DNA from: Planctomycetaceae bacterium
GTDB taxonomy: Bacteria > Planctomycetota > Planctomycetia > Pirellulales > Pirellulaceae
Assembly: GCA_007695205.1 (NCBI GenBank)
Contig: REEF01000841.1
Location: forward strand, 1 to 5,859
DNA: 5,859 bases
Direction of reading: 5' to 3'
Below, piece by piece: positions 5,049-5,859 of the stretch. The notes below the pieces were generated by a model. That model was not told the origin of the DNA. It worked only from the letters and a program-made list of their open reading frames with translations, and ran no database searches. Position 1 is the first letter of the stretch. Every line of letters begins with the position of its first letter. The translations under genes and the position numbers were made by a program.

Positions 5049-5859
5049 TCAGGGGTCGCTCCAGCATTCCATCAACTCGGGCGACGCGTGGTCCTGGTCC
5101 ATCGTGTAAGGAAGCCGCCAGACTCGATCGCCTCGGCGATTGGTGAAATACAGGTACGAACGCGTGTAGGTGTACCAGTTGCCATCGGCCCACATCGCGT
5201 AGAACCCCTCGGCGGCATCGACCGGGCGACGGACGTAGCTGTGGTTCCGCGGACTATCGTGGGTCACATCGCGTGTCTTGGTCCATGTCCGACCGCGATC
5301 CTGGCTGGTCCACGCGGCCACCTCGCCGCCCGTCCCCCAACGTTGCGGCCCGGGCTCGCTGGGACCGATGAAGCGCAATGCGCCGTCCGATTCGACGTAC
5401 AAAGATCCCATGTCGTAGTTGTTCGTCGTCGGGGCGATCTCGTGGACCTGCCAAGCCTGGCCGTCCCAGCGTACCACCGTGAAGGAACGCGGGTTCCCAT
5501 AAGGCCCGGGCCGATGGTCGGTGGACGTGACCATCACTACCACGGGATGGCCGTCTGCGTCCAGTTGGATGTCGTTGACGTAGACCAGTCGTCCTTCGGC
5601 CTGAAAGTCGTGCGCCAAGGCCGCTCCGTGGACGTCGTCGTCACCGAGTGGGATCTGGACCGTCTGGCCCGCCGCCGTCTGCCAGGTGCGGCCCATGTCG
5701 CGGGTCTCCAAATAGTACAGGTTGGTCCGCCGGTCGACATTGCCGCCAGGATGCCAACTGAACGCCGTGAAGACGCGATCATCCCGCGCATTGCTGACTT
5801 GGTAATGGCCGCGCATCCCGGCCAGCTTCTGGGGCTGGCTCCAGTTTCGTCCGTCCGGA
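5049..5859 (-). CDS. BNR/Asp-box repeat protein, sialidase-like (partial, 3' end)
   Basis: The reading frame stays open to the right edge, so the N-terminus lies outside the window; about 269 residues are visible. Asp-box repeats (S/T-x-D-x-G-x-T-W type) appear as PDGRNWSQP at the edge, TRDMGRTWQ and TSQDRGRTWT. Regularly spaced aromatic beta-strand segments such as LYVESDGALRFIG and NWYTYTRSYLYFTNRRGDRVWRL point to a beta-propeller. This fits the BNR-4/sialidase-like superfamily, which in planctomycetes often occurs in polysaccharide-degrading loci. Substrate and catalytic residues cannot be assigned from this part, and signal peptide and anchors are unseen. The stop (TGA, 5049-5051) is directly followed by the methyltransferase fragment in the same frame. 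Confidence 0.8.
   Translation of the reverse strand, partial: PDGRNWSQPQKLAGMRGHYQVSNARDDRVFTAFSWHPGGNVDRRTNLYYLETRDMGRTWQTAAGQTVQIPLGDDDVHGAALAHDFQAEGRLVYVNDIQLDADGHPVVVMVTSTDHRPGPYGNPRSFTVVRWDGQAWQVHEIAPTTNNYDMGSLYVESDGALRFIGPSEPGPQRWGTGGEVAAWTSQDRGRTWTKTRDVTHDSPRNHSYVRRPVDAAEGFYAMWADGNWYTYTRSYLYFTNRRGDRVWRLPYTMDQDHASPELMECWSDP

Overview
The window looks like chromosomal DNA from a GC-rich planctomycete, probably a Pirellulales/Rhodopirellula-type bacterium. This is an inference. It rests on an ECF-type sigma factor paired with a Ser/Thr kinase, loosely packed genes with little Shine-Dalgarno signal, a Tat-type exported cupin, a BNR/Asp-box sugar-active protein, and short repeat families between genes. 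No rRNA, tRNA or CRISPR array was seen.

Layout. Bases 1-129 are non-coding and hold a small palindrome and two 7-bp tandem repeats. A minus-strand gene (130-693) encodes a small zinc-ribbon protein with a C-terminal domain like PTS EIIA-Ntr, in which the phosphorylatable histidine appears to be lost. A 266-bp divergent intergenic region (694-959) follows. Next comes a plus-strand cluster: an ECF-like sigma factor (960-1652), a soluble Hanks-type kinase overlapping it (1615-2949), tsaE for tRNA t6A synthesis (2967-3497), and a Tat-signal D-lyxose-isomerase-like cupin (3566-4264). A convergent gap holds a perfect 23-bp inverted repeat (4311-4387). On the minus strand lie the remains of a type II restriction-modification locus: a C-terminal piece of a DNA methyltransferase (4737-5042) and a frameshifted, internally deleted piece of a XhoI/PaeR7I-family endonuclease (4411-4717). 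Last is the 3' part of a BNR-repeat protein gene (5049 to the right edge).

How the parts fit. The sigma factor and kinase overlap by 38 bp and are almost certainly translated together, which suggests a phospho-signalling transcription switch. TsaE follows after 17 bp and is probably cotranscribed. The cupin and the BNR protein fit extracytoplasmic carbohydrate use. The restriction-modification remnant has visibly lower GC than its neighbours, as expected for acquired and decaying DNA. The most useful new observations are this remnant, the EIIA-like domain without its phospho-histidine fused to a zinc ribbon, and the sigma-kinase-tsaE arrangement with an unusual kinase.
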